From Cryptococcus deneoformans JEC21 (taxonomy: Eukaryota > Basidiomycota > Tremellomycetes > Tremellales > Cryptococcaceae): a DNA stretch of 64,000 nt. A program made the position numbers and the translations under genes. How positions within the stretch are numbered: position 1 is the stretch's first letter; the number at the start of each line of letters is the position of its first letter. The stretch spans positions 970,041 to 1,034,040 of the forward strand of contig NC_006679.1 of the NCBI RefSeq assembly GCF_000091045.1, given 5' to 3'. This document shows positions 21,672 through 33,116 of the stretch, in pieces. The notes beneath the pieces were generated by a model. It saw only the letters and a program-made list of their open reading frames with translations, searched no databases and had not been told where the DNA came from.

Positions 21672-22685
21672 ATGATGTCCATGGCTGACGAACCACCTGC
21701 GTATACAGCCATCGATAACGTTCCCCAACCTTTTTTCCCGTCATGTTTTAACAAGTACCCAAAGGCTCTCGGGTTCTTCCGCGAGACAAACGATCTATTT
21801 AGCATCGCTAGCAAACCCAATGTGTACACTTCTCATCCAACCATTGACTATCGCCACACTTCAGACAGAGAGGGAAAATATTATTTTACTGGTCTAAAAT
21901 ATAATGAAGAGAGCGTGAGTTACTCAACACACATGGCCTTTTGCCATAGCAGTGATGACGCTCATCAACAACGAAAGATGTCGAGGTCCGATGTATGCAA
22001 AGCATGGCTCTTATCACTTGACACCTTGTTTTATTCCGAAATGTTATTGACAGAAGGTGTCAGGAATTTGATTGATGTGAATGAGGGGGCGCATGGTGAT
22101 TCCCATAGTTGTTCTGTCAAAAGTAGAGCGGAATGTTATCGAAGCGTGAGTCCAGCAATCTCATCCCGATGACCCAGCAAACTCGGCCCTCCATCGTTTT
22201 TTCTTATTTTTTTGTTCATTGACGCTGACAACTTACCCATTCACTTCATTTTGAAGTGGAGAATACTAGCCGAGGCTCTTACGATCGCTATGCACAAGCT
22301 ATATTTATGGGAAGAATCACATTACCTTCCCATCCGCTTGACGCCTTACACGCCCGATCAACTTAAGGAATGGCGAACCCTAGAAACCTTCATCTCCTTA
22401 CACACTCAGACTCAAGCCCACGCTCAACATAATTCCCAAAACTCCATCCATTTGGCCCTGGACGAAGGCTCGCAAGGTGGCCGACTCCCCAACGATGACG
22501 TTAATAACGATAGCGATACCATGCCATCTTGGATCATAGAAGCCTCTCGACGGGTATTGAATGGATTCGAGGATGGGCTACTGTACTGTGAAGGACCAGA
22601 ACATGAGTTCAAACTTGCCGACCTGGGGTTGGCGGATCAATTACCCTCACGAAAGCTTTATGGTTTCAATTTGGTGCCCCAGTGA
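21672..22685 (+). CDS. Orphan protein with N-terminal PPAY motif
   Basis: Unrecognised. Two exons, 21672..22145 and 22257..22685, joined GTGAGT / TTTGAAG give 300 residues in frame. The N-terminus has MADEPPAYTAID, a PPxY motif like that of the adjacent divergent gene. The C-terminal exon starts WRILAEALTIAMHKLYLWEE and is helical, with a Gln/His/Asn-rich segment in the middle. A second intron beginning at the GTGAGT near 21914 is possible but would not be needed to keep the frame. A copia-type fragment begins just past the stop codon. Confidence 0.5.
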
Positions 22686-22699
22686 TCTGTACGTCACAA

Positions 22700-23340
22700 A
22701 TCAGGTATAGCTAGCGGTTACGAGTAGAGTTTCTACGCTCGCATGAAGAAGAAAGAAGGAATAAAGCGTATGAATAATGTCTATAAAAAACTTCATTATT
22801 GCGTCTCGGAACCTTAACCTCGCTTAATTTTCACCCTCCTCGGTTGGATCACTCTTCTTCGTCACATTTCAACACTCCCCCTTGATCCAACTTCTCCATC
22901 TTCATCTTCTTCATTCTCAATAAATCACACAGTTTCGTAAAGGTTTCTGTTGGAAGACCCTTTGTCAACAAGTCGGCCAGGTTTCCAGCTGAAGGGGCAT
23001 GTTCTAGTGAGATTATTCTGTCCGCTACCTTTTCCCGGATGAAGTGGGGTCTCATATCGATGTGTTTAGATTTCCCATGGTATACAGGGTTTTTCGACAG
23101 AGCAATTGCCCCAGCATTGTCGTTAAGCAATTGGAATGGCTTACCTCCCAGACCCAGTCCAACATCTTCCAACAGGCGTCGCAACCACACTGCTTGCTTG
23201 GTTGTATTCTGCTTCTGTAGTTGATAGAGCCACGGTGTTCTGCCGCTTTGATTTCCAAGCCACCAAGCAAGCCTCCATATACTCCTCCATGTACTTTGAA
23301 TACATATCCGGTAGTGGATCGCCTCGTATCCATATCTGTA
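22700..23340 (-). mobile_element. Defective Ty1/copia fragment: RNase H end and LTR
   Basis: The minus strand encodes the copia RNase H region. MDTRRSTTGYVFKVHGG (about 23333-23283) is followed, after frameshifts, by QNTVALSTTEAEY, then VWLRRLLEDVGLGLGGKPFQ and NPVYHGKSKHIDMRPHFI. It ends GVLKCDEEE at a stop near 22849. A purine tract AAGGGGGAG follows, then TGTTGAAATG at 22874, consistent with a polypurine tract and start of a 3' LTR reaching to about 22700. The reverse transcriptase, integrase and gag of this copy are absent, so it is a 5'-truncated relic. Confidence 0.8.
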
Positions 23341-23827
23341 ATGATACAGAGGAACGGGGGTAGGAGGAAGAGGACGAAAGGGAAGTAGTTTTGAGGCGCC
23401 GAGAGGAGAGAGAGGGACGAGGGAAGAAGGACAGAGGAAGAGTAGGAAGAGTAGGAAGAGCGTGCGAGGAGGCGTTAGGGAGGAGAGAGGTCCGAGCGGA
23501 GGGTGCAGGGAAAGTTTGAGAAAGATACGTCAGCTTTACGAGCTGAGAAAGATATAAAAGGCGTAGCCTTAGAGTAGATAAAATGCTTTGCCCCACGCAG
23601 TTTAGTCTTCTCGAATTCTCCAGTCTACCGAGCGACTTTGTCCACGCTCAGAGCTTCTAGCTCAATTGAATACAAACGACCGAGGACAACGAAACTATTG
23701 TAGCTTAAGGTGCTTTCCGGCCTCTACGAGGACAGGGTACCGCTACAATAGGGAGCTCCGGTTTTTGAATCTTCTATCTCTTTTTACATCAAATAGATTA
23801 ATAGGTTAGGCACATGTATTACCATAG
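23341..23827. repeat. CT-rich possible LTR segment with 57-bp palindrome
   Basis: The stretch adjoins the broken RNase H end. It carries a TATAAAAG box at about 23554 on the plus strand and, at 23695-23751, an imperfect 57-bp palindrome with perfect 10-bp arms (CTATTGTAGC / GCTACAATAG). It may be a solo LTR of another element (TGTAATGATA at 23337 to CGCTACA near 23747), but I found no matching target duplication. Confidence 0.4.
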
Positions 23828-24979
23828 CTAGTTCCACCAATTCCTCTCCTTCTTCAAGTCTTCCAGCTCCCCTGTTTCATACCATTTACGCGGGCCTACC
23901 TGCTGTAAGGTAACTTGGGGCGCAGTATTATATTTGAGGCCACGTTCTAGAACCTCCTGAAGCAACATGTCATTCCGCGCCTTAATCTCTCCAAGGATGT
24001 TTATCATGGGCGTCCAGAAAGAGTTGTTTAAAGATTCAATAGCGCCGTGGCTATCTTTGTCGGAAGGGGCAGTGCTGTAGCAGCGTTTGGCTTCATTCCG
24101 ATGGTTAGCAACAGATACTGGGAGACTGATCTCAGGGGGACCTACCGGAATTTATCACAGTGCCCACAGTGGCCAGTTCCTTGTTATACCAGGCCGCCCA
24201 GGAGCAAAAGAAGGCCAAACGACGGAAACGTTCCCGACGGCGTCGAGGGCATTGTTGCTCAGACGAGGCTTTAATCAATACTGCCGCCATGTTTGCGAAA
24301 AGGGCAGCTTCTCTGATTAGAAGATGTAAGCTTTTCAATCTTCTTGTGCCAAAGGCCCTCCCGACTCACATCTGCCCAAGCTTTTGGCGTAAGGGATTGG
24401 CGAGGGGAAGCGCTTCTATATGATATGGAAGAAGCTGATACCAAGCATCGGCGTACGTCATGAGAGCATCTTTGAACTCGTTAGCCTTGTACTTCCTATT
24501 GGTACCCGCTGTCAGCTCATGATAATGTAGATATGTAGTTTTGTACTCACTTGTTGGCTTCATCCTTTTGTTTCTCAGCTTTATCAAGCCTGATCTTCAG
24601 AGGCGGATCCTCCACGGAGACCTGTCTCCGCTTCTTATCATCTTCTTGGAAGTGGATCCGAGACCAATCTTCGTTATGTTGTCGCCAGATCATCTCGTAT
24701 ATGGAGAACTTGGCATATGTGAGGTACCGGTACTCTTGTACTATTCCAGTTGGGCGTAGCTCGTACGTAATACGAGACTCGGGATAATATGGTGGAAGAT
24801 CATTGTACCTAGAATTAGATGTCAGCCTGCGCCCTGTGAGGATTGGGTAGCATCATCAGAACTTACTCGAGATGCGTTTGTTTGGGGACGGGAGACCATA
24901 CTTCCCACATCTCTTTCAGGGTAAGATCCCGAGGTTGAGTTTGTGCTGGATTGGAAGGCGTGTCTAAAAAGATGTCCAT
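23828..24979 (-). CDS. TPR-like orphan, tandem copy B
   Basis: Multi-exon gene on the minus strand, start ATG at 24979 (MDIFLDTPSNPAQTQP), stop at 23828. Exons join as TPRDLTLKEMWEVWSPVPKQ, then YYPESRITYELRPTGI and WRQHNEDWSRIHF. A tetratricopeptide-type helix pair is next: ANEFKDALMTYADAWYQLLP, then EAALFANMAAVLIKASSE. The C-terminal exon ends LEDLKKERNWWN. An intron near 24140-24110 is not resolved cleanly. Every segment has a counterpart in the upstream gene (25,0-26,4 kb), so the two are tandem duplicates. TPR pairs usually mediate protein binding; partner unknown. Confidence 0.55.
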
Positions 24980-26487
24980 TCTGCAATCAGCCAACGGTAG
25001 TCTGCAGGAAGAAAACAGCACATACCTCTCTTCTCTTTCCAGCTATCTCTCCAGCTAAAAGGCCCGAAATAGTATGTGACTTCACCAGGAGGCATAGGAA
25101 TCTTTAACCGCTCGTCGATGTCCTTGTACCAAGCTTCCTTGTTGAGATTTTGGAGGGCATTCGCTTGGTCGTCAAAGTATTTGATCATTTGAGCCACATA
25201 TTTCTGGTCTGGAGGAGTCTCGTTCCGATCGAAATTGATCTCAAATGGATAATTCCGGGCGTCAACATATAGGATTTTCATCATATCGGATGCTCGGCGA
25301 CCTATGAAACAATAAGCGATCGTCACTCATTAAGCTTATTCGCGTCCGTAAGGGTGTCGACACTCACAGCAGCTATAGATAGGTCGCACCTTGGCATACT
25401 CCCTGACATCTATCGCCGTCCAGCAGCACTGAAAAACAGAATGAAACTGCACCATTGCCGTCACCTTGGTGTAGAAATTTTCAATAAGATCTACCTCGAA
25501 ATCAGCCTTGGCCAATTTGAACATACAAGCAGCCATGTTGTCGAACATTGCCGCCTCTCTGTGCAATACTGTGAGCGGACCACCAAGTCAAGACACATTG
25601 ATACGTACACCTCTCCGAGCTTGAGTCTCAGTGGGCTGTGTTCGGGCAAGGCCTCGATGTGCCAAGGGAGTATCTCGGACCACAGTTGGTTGTACTGGAA
25701 CTTTGCATCCTCAAATTTTCCTTCTTGGAACAGGCTGCCGATTCAAGTCAGTTACACAGCAAGATCAACAGATGGTTTAGGTACTCACGCGTTGACATCT
25801 TTTCTCAAACCTTGTTGATCATCGATATCTCGAGACAGCTTCTCTTCCGTGGCATCCAAGTTCCTCTGCACTCGCAAAAAGTCCCTCATCACACCGGCTT
25901 CATCTTCTCCAAAAGCGTTACACTGTATTCGGTCCCTCAATCTGAGTTTGAAAGAGCGGATGGCTTGCTTCTGGAGAGCGACCGTATTAGGAAGTAAGTG
26001 GTAAGTGGTTCTTCTCGGGGGATACTGAGTGGGTACAGCATTGCTGGACGAAAAGTCAGTAACGCCCAGACTAATTTTAGCTCAGTGACACTTACCTGAG
26101 AAGTTTCGCCTTTGACTTGGCTAGATTGGGATCAAACTTGTCCTCGAAAGAAGCCCACAACTCATCCTTGGTAAGGGGACGAGGATTGATCCTGTCTTGA
26201 GGATCTCCGACCTCGGTGATGGTTACCTCTTTGGAGCCTAAATACCTTGTGAACGTGTATTCGGGCATCGTCTCCTGCGTACAGCGCGACCAGTTGTGTT
26301 TGTGCTGGTGCAGCAAGTACCAGTTGCCGTATTTCAGGTATGTGATGTTCCCGATGATATCCGTCGATCGATGACACGTAGCAGCCGCCGGCTGGCTTTC
26401 GGCCAGACTGCGGAGATAAGTCGATCTCCGTGTTGAGACGCTGGCTGTAGGATGTCCATCATAGAGTAGACAACTTAGATACTCCAC
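24964..26487 (-). CDS. TPR-like orphan, tandem copy A
   Basis: Multi-exon minus-strand gene. Exon 1 ends KSKAKLL at a GTAAGT donor near 26087. Exon 2 (SNAVPTQYPPRRTTYHLLPN onward) ends at GTGAGT near 25790. Exon 3 has LFQEGKFEDAKFQYNQLWSE and PWHIEALPEHSPLRLKLGE. The next exon gives EAAMFDNMAACMFKLAKADF. A later exon carries NYPFEINFDRNETPPDQKYV and PMPPGEVTYYFGPFSWRDSW. The start is uncertain: ATG at 26268 (MPEYTF) or 26487. The longer form includes YLKYGNWYLLHQHKHNWSRC, resembling YEMIWRQHNEDWSR of copy B, which favours a longer product. The stop at 24964 overlaps the ATG of copy B by 16 nt in another frame. Confidence 0.5.
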
Positions 26488-26530
26488 CTCACTTTTAACA
26501 TAGTAAGTTCCAGGTCACTTCGTAGTTACA

Positions 26531-26694
26531 TGTTCGTAGAAACTTCTGTATACCTTCATATAGCCCCTGAAGCCTGAAGTGCCCACAGATTCTGACAGAT
26601 TAAGAGTCGTGAAGCGCACATAGCGACTATACTCGAACGTTCAATCTGTATCGAAACGTCTTATAGCTCCTAAACACTCGCCAGGAGCACAACA
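26531..26694 (+). repeat. Putative 5' LTR of copia gag fragment
   Basis: A 164-bp segment bounded by TGTTCG and CACAACA lies directly before a possible primer-binding stretch (GGTTTCGACACC) and the gag ATG at 26728. No second copy is present in the window, so the boundary rests on TG...CA ends and position. Confidence 0.5.
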
Positions 26695-26727
26695 GGTTTC
26701 GACACCTAGTTAGTCCAATCCGTCAGC

Positions 26728-27935
26728 ATGCCAGACGAACAATACTCAACCTCCATCTCATCTATCCCCAAGCTCATCGGCAAAAGGAACTTCATCGCCT
26801 GGCGCCGTGCTATTCTCGCTTATCTCTCCGAACGAGGTGCCCGACGCGTCCTCGAAGGATTTGAGAAAGAACTCTATCGTCTCGAAGGGGAAAGTCACCG
26901 CCCTCCGGGGGAGTACGCTGGCGCAAATCCTCCCTCTGGCTTCGACGTGGGTGGTGAGAAGGAATTCAACGAAAAGTAGCTTATCAAGTGGGATGAATGG
27001 CAACGCCGTGAGTCCAAGGCCAGGGCCGCCATAATCCTTTCGGTCTTCAGGCTATTGCGGGAGAGATCGACGGTTTGTGGCCCTCCCATGATATGTACAA
27101 GCGCATTTGTTCGCTCTTCAGTGTCGGCAACGACGCTCAGAAGGGCGATATCTCCTGGCGCCTCAACACTCTCACTCTGCGTGAGAACGCCACCTCCCAG
27201 GAGATGCAAGCACACTTCGACGCCTTTTCCACTCTACTTTCCGAAGGCAAGTCTGCCGGCCTCGACGTGGCCGACTGGGACCGTCGAGAGAAATTCCTCC
27301 TCTCTCTTCCCAGAGATCTTCAAACCACTCTTCGAACCAGTCTTCGTGGTCGCTCTACCCAGACCTGGGCCGAGCTCTGCAGTCTCTTCAACGAAGTAAT
27401 CGACATTCGATCTCGCCAAGACCTCCGCGATGCGCAAATTAATGCGGCTGTCAAGACTCCGAAGATAGGAGGAAGAGAGACAGGAGGAAAAGGAAAAAAT
27501 AAAGGCAAAGGAAAGAAAAGGAAAAATAAGAAGGAGAACAGCAGTGCAGGAGGGATCAAGTGTAATTGGTGTGGCCTCAAGAACCACACGGAAGAGAATT
27601 ACCTCAAGGAGAGCGCAGGCGAGCTCTCACAGGCGGAGCTCCAAGAAGCAAACAAGGAGTACAAGCAGAGGCACAAGGGATCGGGCAACCCCATTGCCTC
27701 CACCCATGATAATCGCGCTGTTGCGGGTTTAAATCCCCCTGGAGACACCTTTGTCGACACTGCCAGCTGGTCAGCTGGACCTATAAACTACTTATTTACC
27801 ATCCAAGAGCCCGAGTCCTTTATCCCCTTGAGAGGGAAAGCAAGGGAAGTTGAAGAAATCCAGGAAGACATTGAGACGCTTTTCAGCTACCATTTCTTCA
27901 AACATCACCGTTGTCATCCATGGTTTCTTCACTGA
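26728..27935 (+). mobile_element. Defective Ty1/copia gag relic
   Basis: The gag N-terminus starts MPDEQYSTSISSIPKLIGKR with NFIAWRRAILAYLSERGARR. A TAG interrupts after EFNEK (about 26977) and a frameshift follows near 27045. The frame then resumes as EIDGLWPSHDMYKRICSLFS and DRREKFLLSLPRDLQTTLRT. The nucleocapsid zinc knuckle is CNWCGLKNHTEENY, C-x2-C-x4-H-x4-Y, so the fourth ligand is changed. After an incomplete protease-like start (VDTASWSAGPINYLF) the sequence ends; integrase, reverse transcriptase and RNase H are missing. Orientation is opposite to the RNase H fragment at 22.7-23.3 kb, so the two are not one simple element. Confidence 0.82.
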
Positions 27936-29395
27936 TCCCGGGGTCTGCTTTCAATTATCCCGTGGCGCACCGTCTTTGTATCGTCATTCTCTTCGAGGAG
28001 CAGGTCAACGATGCTGATGGCTTTCGAACAAAATCGACAATATTTGTCGCCCTTGGGTAGGGCAATCTCTTTAACACATTATACGCCATAGGATATTTAG
28101 TGACACATTGCAGGTCCGAGAGTCAAAGTGTGCTTCGCTCTTTTAACTTTGTAATCTAAAATAGCCTATAAGGAACAAAGTGTTATGGATTAGGTCTTCC
28201 CTCAGGGATGTTTCTTCGAGCCGTCTCGGGGTCTCAAGGACGAAAGTGCCTATGATAATAGATTAAGGACTAATTTTCCTCATGGAGAAGGGCGAAGATA
28301 ACAGTAGCTTTATTTATGCCTTTCGATAGATATGGTAAAAACATTTGCTTCATAGCTAGTAATAGAATAGTAGCATGGCCGGTGTTGTTTGTTACCTTTG
28401 CATCATTTGTGTGTTGGCACTGCATAATATATCGCCAATGGAAAAACGCCGGTCGATCGATCTTATCGGCATACGTCATATCAAGGCAGATCCGCAATCT
28501 TTTAACGTGTGATAAAAGTAGTTTTAAATCATCGGTCTCTCTTCAGCTTTGGAAATTCGTAGCTAGCCAGCAGAGATCAGCAACGATAGACGTATGCCTA
28601 GCCTATTACCTCTCACCCGTGCTTTTCCGACAGACGCGGGTAAATGTACCTCTGCACGATTGCAGTTGCTGAGAAGTGAGATTATTTAGGTGGCATTTCA
28701 CCGACGATAGCCGTATCGTTATTACTGGCAAGAATCTGTGCCTCGACCTGGGTGATGTTCCTCAGACGTATCATCAGTGTACCACTGGAAACGCGGACCG
28801 AAATAAGCTTTCTTTTGGTTGGTATCGATCAGAACAATAGAAGCGATGCTGACAGTCACTAGTTTGGTACATCCTTGAGGCGACGCAAACATTACCATCT
28901 CTGGCTCCAGGAGAACACCTACTGAAATCCCCTGAGACTCCCTTTACGACCGCTATCGAGCAGTCCACATCTTCAGATCACTGTGGAGACTCCTTTGTCT
29001 GCAGAGAAAACTGGAATCAAAGCCGCCATTTCGACGGCAATTGTCTGAGTAGAAACTTAATCTAAAAGATGGAGAGAAGATGCCGCGCATTATCTAACCA
29101 GACAATGGAAGAAAAATATGATTAATATACGATACTGAACTAAGGAATACGAGCCTTGTTCGTCGAGATGCGATAAGAGACAAGTTCTTACTGGTAAATG
29201 GGGGACCCCTAAAAGTCCCGCCCCGAGAACACCGAATATTGCCACCCTCCACCGGACTGGTTGGTTCGGTAATCTTCTGGACTAGAGAACGATGGATGAT
29301 GTTTTTTTTCGTCCTATCTGCATCTCTATTCTAAGTCTACGTCTACAATCTTCCTCCTATTTCATGCCCTTCCCCAGTATTCCCTCTCCTCCCTG
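27936..29395. other. 1.4 kb without an intact gene
   Basis: Apart from the lectin relic listed separately, no supported coding sequence. It contains the promoter of the Zn2Cys6 gene, with a T-run and CT-rich stretch near 29305-29395. Confidence 0.45.
28687..28840 (+). pseudogene. Ricin-B lectin relic
   Basis: The plus strand reads WHFTDDSRIVITGKNLCLDL, then GDVPQTYHQCTTGN and, after a short gap, FGWYRSEQ before a stop. It aligns with WYLTPDNRIAITGGDQCLDQ, GDNGPQTYQCTTGN and VWYLIEG of the intact lectin at 12.1-12.9 kb. No N-terminal trefoil repeats or signal peptide are found upstream. The 3' Thr/Ser-rich tail may survive in other frames to about 29045. Confidence 0.75.
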
Positions 29396-32300
29396 ATGTC
29401 GTCTCAGCCTCCTCCCGCGTCAACTGCTTATCCTCAGTTGCCTCGCGGTGCGGCTCAAATCCCTCCCTTCCCTCAGCTGCTCCACATCAAGAACGAGCCA
29501 TTGGCAACTCCTTCTGCATCTACGCCTAGCTCCCACCCCACGGACAGCCACGAGATTGTCGCCATGTCACCTGAAGAAGACGACGAAGGGCATGACTCGG
29601 CTCGAGGAACGAGCCCTCCGCCTGGAGTAAAGGAGAAGAAAAAGACGCAGGGTACGAGGCGGAGGGTCGTGCAGAGCTGTTCAGAGTGTCGAAGGAGGAA
29701 AATTCGATGTGATAAAAAGTAAGTTGTCTAGACATGGTGTAATGGAAGATTTTAAGCTGACTTGTCAAAGATTTCCATGTGGTGAGTGTAGGACATTATG
29801 CACAATTTCTTGGACATGCAGCGGCGCTCGTCACAAGCATCTCCTGACACTTTCTAGGCCCATGTATCCTCCGGAATGATCAGGCAAGGTGTCATGAAGT
29901 TGGATTGGTGAGTGCTACGTACAGGCCCACTCAGACTAAGACTAGGCCGGACAGCTAATCCGTGACGCGGATCTCGTAGAATGAGAAACAATCCACCAAT
30001 GTCCCAGCGTAAGAATCCTCACCTTACGTGGTGTATTTTTCTTATTGATCCTCCATAGCAACTCCAATTACGCCTCCACTGCCGATTTAGCCACCATCCA
30101 ACACCGTCTCGATGCTCTCGAAGCAAGTTTGTTGAAAAACGGCGCACTTCGCAAGGCCGATCTCGACCACTTCCTCAAAACTATCCAAGAAGCCGAGCCA
30201 AAGAAGAAGGCTAAGAGTCGAGATGGCGAAGACATTGCGGTGGACGATACGGAGGGAGCGGCATTGACTCTTGAACATTTGGCGTTTGGCCGCTCTCGTG
30301 CAGATGGAAGTCACGCTATTCCTCATTTCGCTACCCGCCTCTCTTCCGTAAGCAGACCCGCCCCTAATAACGATTATCATCTTGCAAGATCCAATGTACC
30401 CTTCTACAATTCGCCTCCTGGTTACGATCCCAGTTCGGCGTCATCTTCTGGCCGAAAGACTAGTTTGAATATCTCCAGCACGCCTGACCAGGCCAAGAGA
30501 ATTGAATTGTCATGGGAAGAAAGGCAGCAGAAGATTGAGCAGTTGATGGAGGTGATGGGACCCATGGATGTGTTTGATTTGTTCTTCAGGAAAACAGATT
30601 TGGCAATCATTGCTTTGACAAAGCTGCTACCGTCAAGGCATAGGGGAGAACTGTTGGTCAAGGCGTATCTCGAAAAGGTCGATTGGTTACATCGATGTGA
30701 GTTGGGTGATAAGCGTTTTGAAATGTGTGCTGACTATTATCAGGCATTCATGTGCCGACATTCCTTCGACAATGTAATGATTTGCATTCCCTACCCCCTG
30801 AACGCGTTACTCAAGAGATTGCTTTACCCTTCCTCGCCCTGTACTTTACAGTCTGCACTGTGAGTTAGTATTTGGCTCATACGAGCCGTGCTAACAGACC
30901 GTAGCTAGGATTACAATTCATGGATGCCTCAGAGATCAGCAAACACTTCACACTCGAGGAAGCTCATACGTTGCCTGACACCTGGTACCACGCTTCTCGA
31001 AGTGCTCTTTGGGCTGCAGACTTTTTAGATAACCACACGATGGAATCACTGCAGTGTATCTTGCTTTTAGGTGTTTTCCTGGTGAGCTTTTCATGAGAAA
31101 TGATATAAAAGCTAACAATTTACAGAACAACCGAGATCGTGCCGACGCGGCTTGGGCATTACTCGGTGCTGCTATCAAAATGGCTCAAGGCCTCGGTCTC
31201 TCTCGACTCGGCGCAGAGCAACAATCGGTTGACGGCAAACCGTTACCGATGTGGACAGGCCGATGGGAAAGTCTTATTCAGCGAGAAGTCGGCAGGCGTA
31301 TATGGTGGAACTTGGTTTTCCTCGATTGGTCCCTTGCGCCTAGCTACAACTTTTCGTGTAGTATCCAGCCAGATCAGATCAAGACCGCTTTACCGGCGAA
31401 CATTGAAGATGAGGATATCATTGACGGTCAACCGCTGAAACCCCAACCGTTGAGTGTTAGGACAGGGATGTCGTTCCAGCTAGCTAGGCTCAGGTTCGCC
31501 GAGATTTCTCAAAGACAGATTTGGCAGGCGAACAACAACAATCATCCTCCTTACTCTTTCGTGTAAGTTTCTCGCCTTACCGTCGATTACCATCGTTAAT
31601 TTCCTGATTAGGCTGAGCGTCGATGGCGAACTTCGAAAAGCAATGATGGAACTCCCTTCCTTCTTCCAGCCTGACCAAAACACCAAAGGTCCCCCTTCCA
31701 ACGAACCCAAGATTTTGGTGCGGTACTACGAGAAGACTATCCTCAACCTTGCTATCCACTCGCGAATGCTTAGGCTGCATAGGCCGTGGTTGTCGAGAGG
31801 TTATGAAGATGAGAGGTTTGCGTATTCAAAGGAGCAGTGTATCAGGGCAGCGAGGGCGAGTTTGAGGATGATGTCCGATGGGACTGCATCGTATTTGGAG
31901 AAGTGGTGGCTGCCGTTATTCTACGTATCTGTTTCGGGTCTTGTGGTGATAATCGATCTTTTGGTAAGTCGACGTATTGTCTCGAGATTTTGGTCTCAAC
32001 TGACAGTCATGTGCAGAGGACAAGTCGAAAGGATATGTTCTCGTCTGAGACTCAGGAGAAGATCGATGAGGTCAAGAACGCTTTGAATCAGATGAGGAGG
32101 ATTGCGGATGTATCTCACCCTTCGAGGGCGGCAGTCAGGGTAATGGAGCTGTTGTTAGGTAAGTAAACGCCAACTACGCGTATAGACTTTTAGTTAACCT
32201 CCGCACAGCTGAGGTTGAGGACCGTCGACGACCTCCTGGATCAACCTTGGGCAAACGCAAGAGCTCGCCTGATGGTGATGACGAGGAGTCTGGTCTTCAG

Positions 32301-33116
32301 CGTGCCGTGAAAAAGCTCATCCATCAAGCACAGCTCGAGGCTGAGTCTCCCAGTGCTTCATTCGGTTCGGGTGCCACTCCACAAGACTTTCCGGTAACTG
32401 TTTCGCCAGCTAGAGACTTCAATGACAGGGATCGGGACCGCGAAAGGCCCGTCTTTGATGCTTACCCCATGCCTTTCATTCCCGTGCCTCCGACAATCAA
32501 CAACGCTACCACCCCTACAGCTGTGCAGCAGCAACCCCATGCTCATCAGATCATTGGTGTTGGTAACAACAGTCCTTTCACATTCCCTGTTGACACGACG
32601 AACGCCACAGCGTTCCCTGCGTTCGATACTACCACCACGCGCGGCTCGTTTGCTCAAAATCAGCTTGACCCTACCGTCCGGTCCATGCTCTCTAGCTACT
32701 TCCCTCCGAACAACAACAGCAATGGGAATGGAAACGGCATCGTCGGTTCTGCCACCGCTCCTCAAGCTCCGGATGACTTCCTGAGCAGGGTGTTTGGATT
32801 TGGTTGGGATGGGGTGGGCACGACGGGTCCGCCTGCGCATCCCGATGAAGCCGGGATGGATATCCTTGGAAACCAGGGACAGTCTCAAACCCAGCCGTCT
32901 GGCGGCGACGGTCAGCAAAACCAAGCTCAAAACCAGCAGGACCAGCATCAGCAACCCGGACAACTCCATCCTCCTCGTCAGCAACCCGCCGCCGCACAAC
33001 AGCAGGCGCAACAACAGCAGCAGTTAACGCCAGAGCAGCAGCAGGCGATGAACTTTGCTATGGCGCCCAACCCTTATGCCTACGGCAATTGGACCAACAG
33101 CGGTTGGATGGCGTAA
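29396..33116 (+). CDS. Zn(II)2Cys6 fungal transcription factor
   Basis: Roughly 1,060 residues in about eleven exons. The N-terminus is Pro/Ser-rich. The zinc cluster is CSECRRRKIRCDKK + FPCG + PCILRNDQARC, which is C-x2-C-x6-C-x5-C-x2-C-x8-C. It is assembled across exon 1 (to 29718), an 11-nt exon (29771-29781) and exon 3 (29858-29907). A heptad-like linker follows (IQHRLDALEASLLKNGALRK) and a basic patch PKKKAKSR. The fungal_trans middle-homology domain runs from about FDLFFRKTDLAIIALTKLLP through CIHVPTFLRQCNDLHSLPPE, the hallmark AAIKMAQGLGLSRLG and REVGRRIWWNLVFLDWSLAP. The C-terminal 280 residues are Asn/Gln-rich and end YGNWTNSGWMA, a likely activation domain. Target genes cannot be read from sequence. 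Confidence 0.88.

Noticed and set aside
23337..23747. Complete solo LTR
   Set aside because: It has TG...CA-like ends and a TATA box, but flanks ATATC and ATAGG do not match as a target duplication, and no second copy is visible.
32358..33014. 218-codon minus-strand frame
   Set aside because: Antisense of the Asn/Gln-rich tail of the transcription factor; no ATG context or motif.
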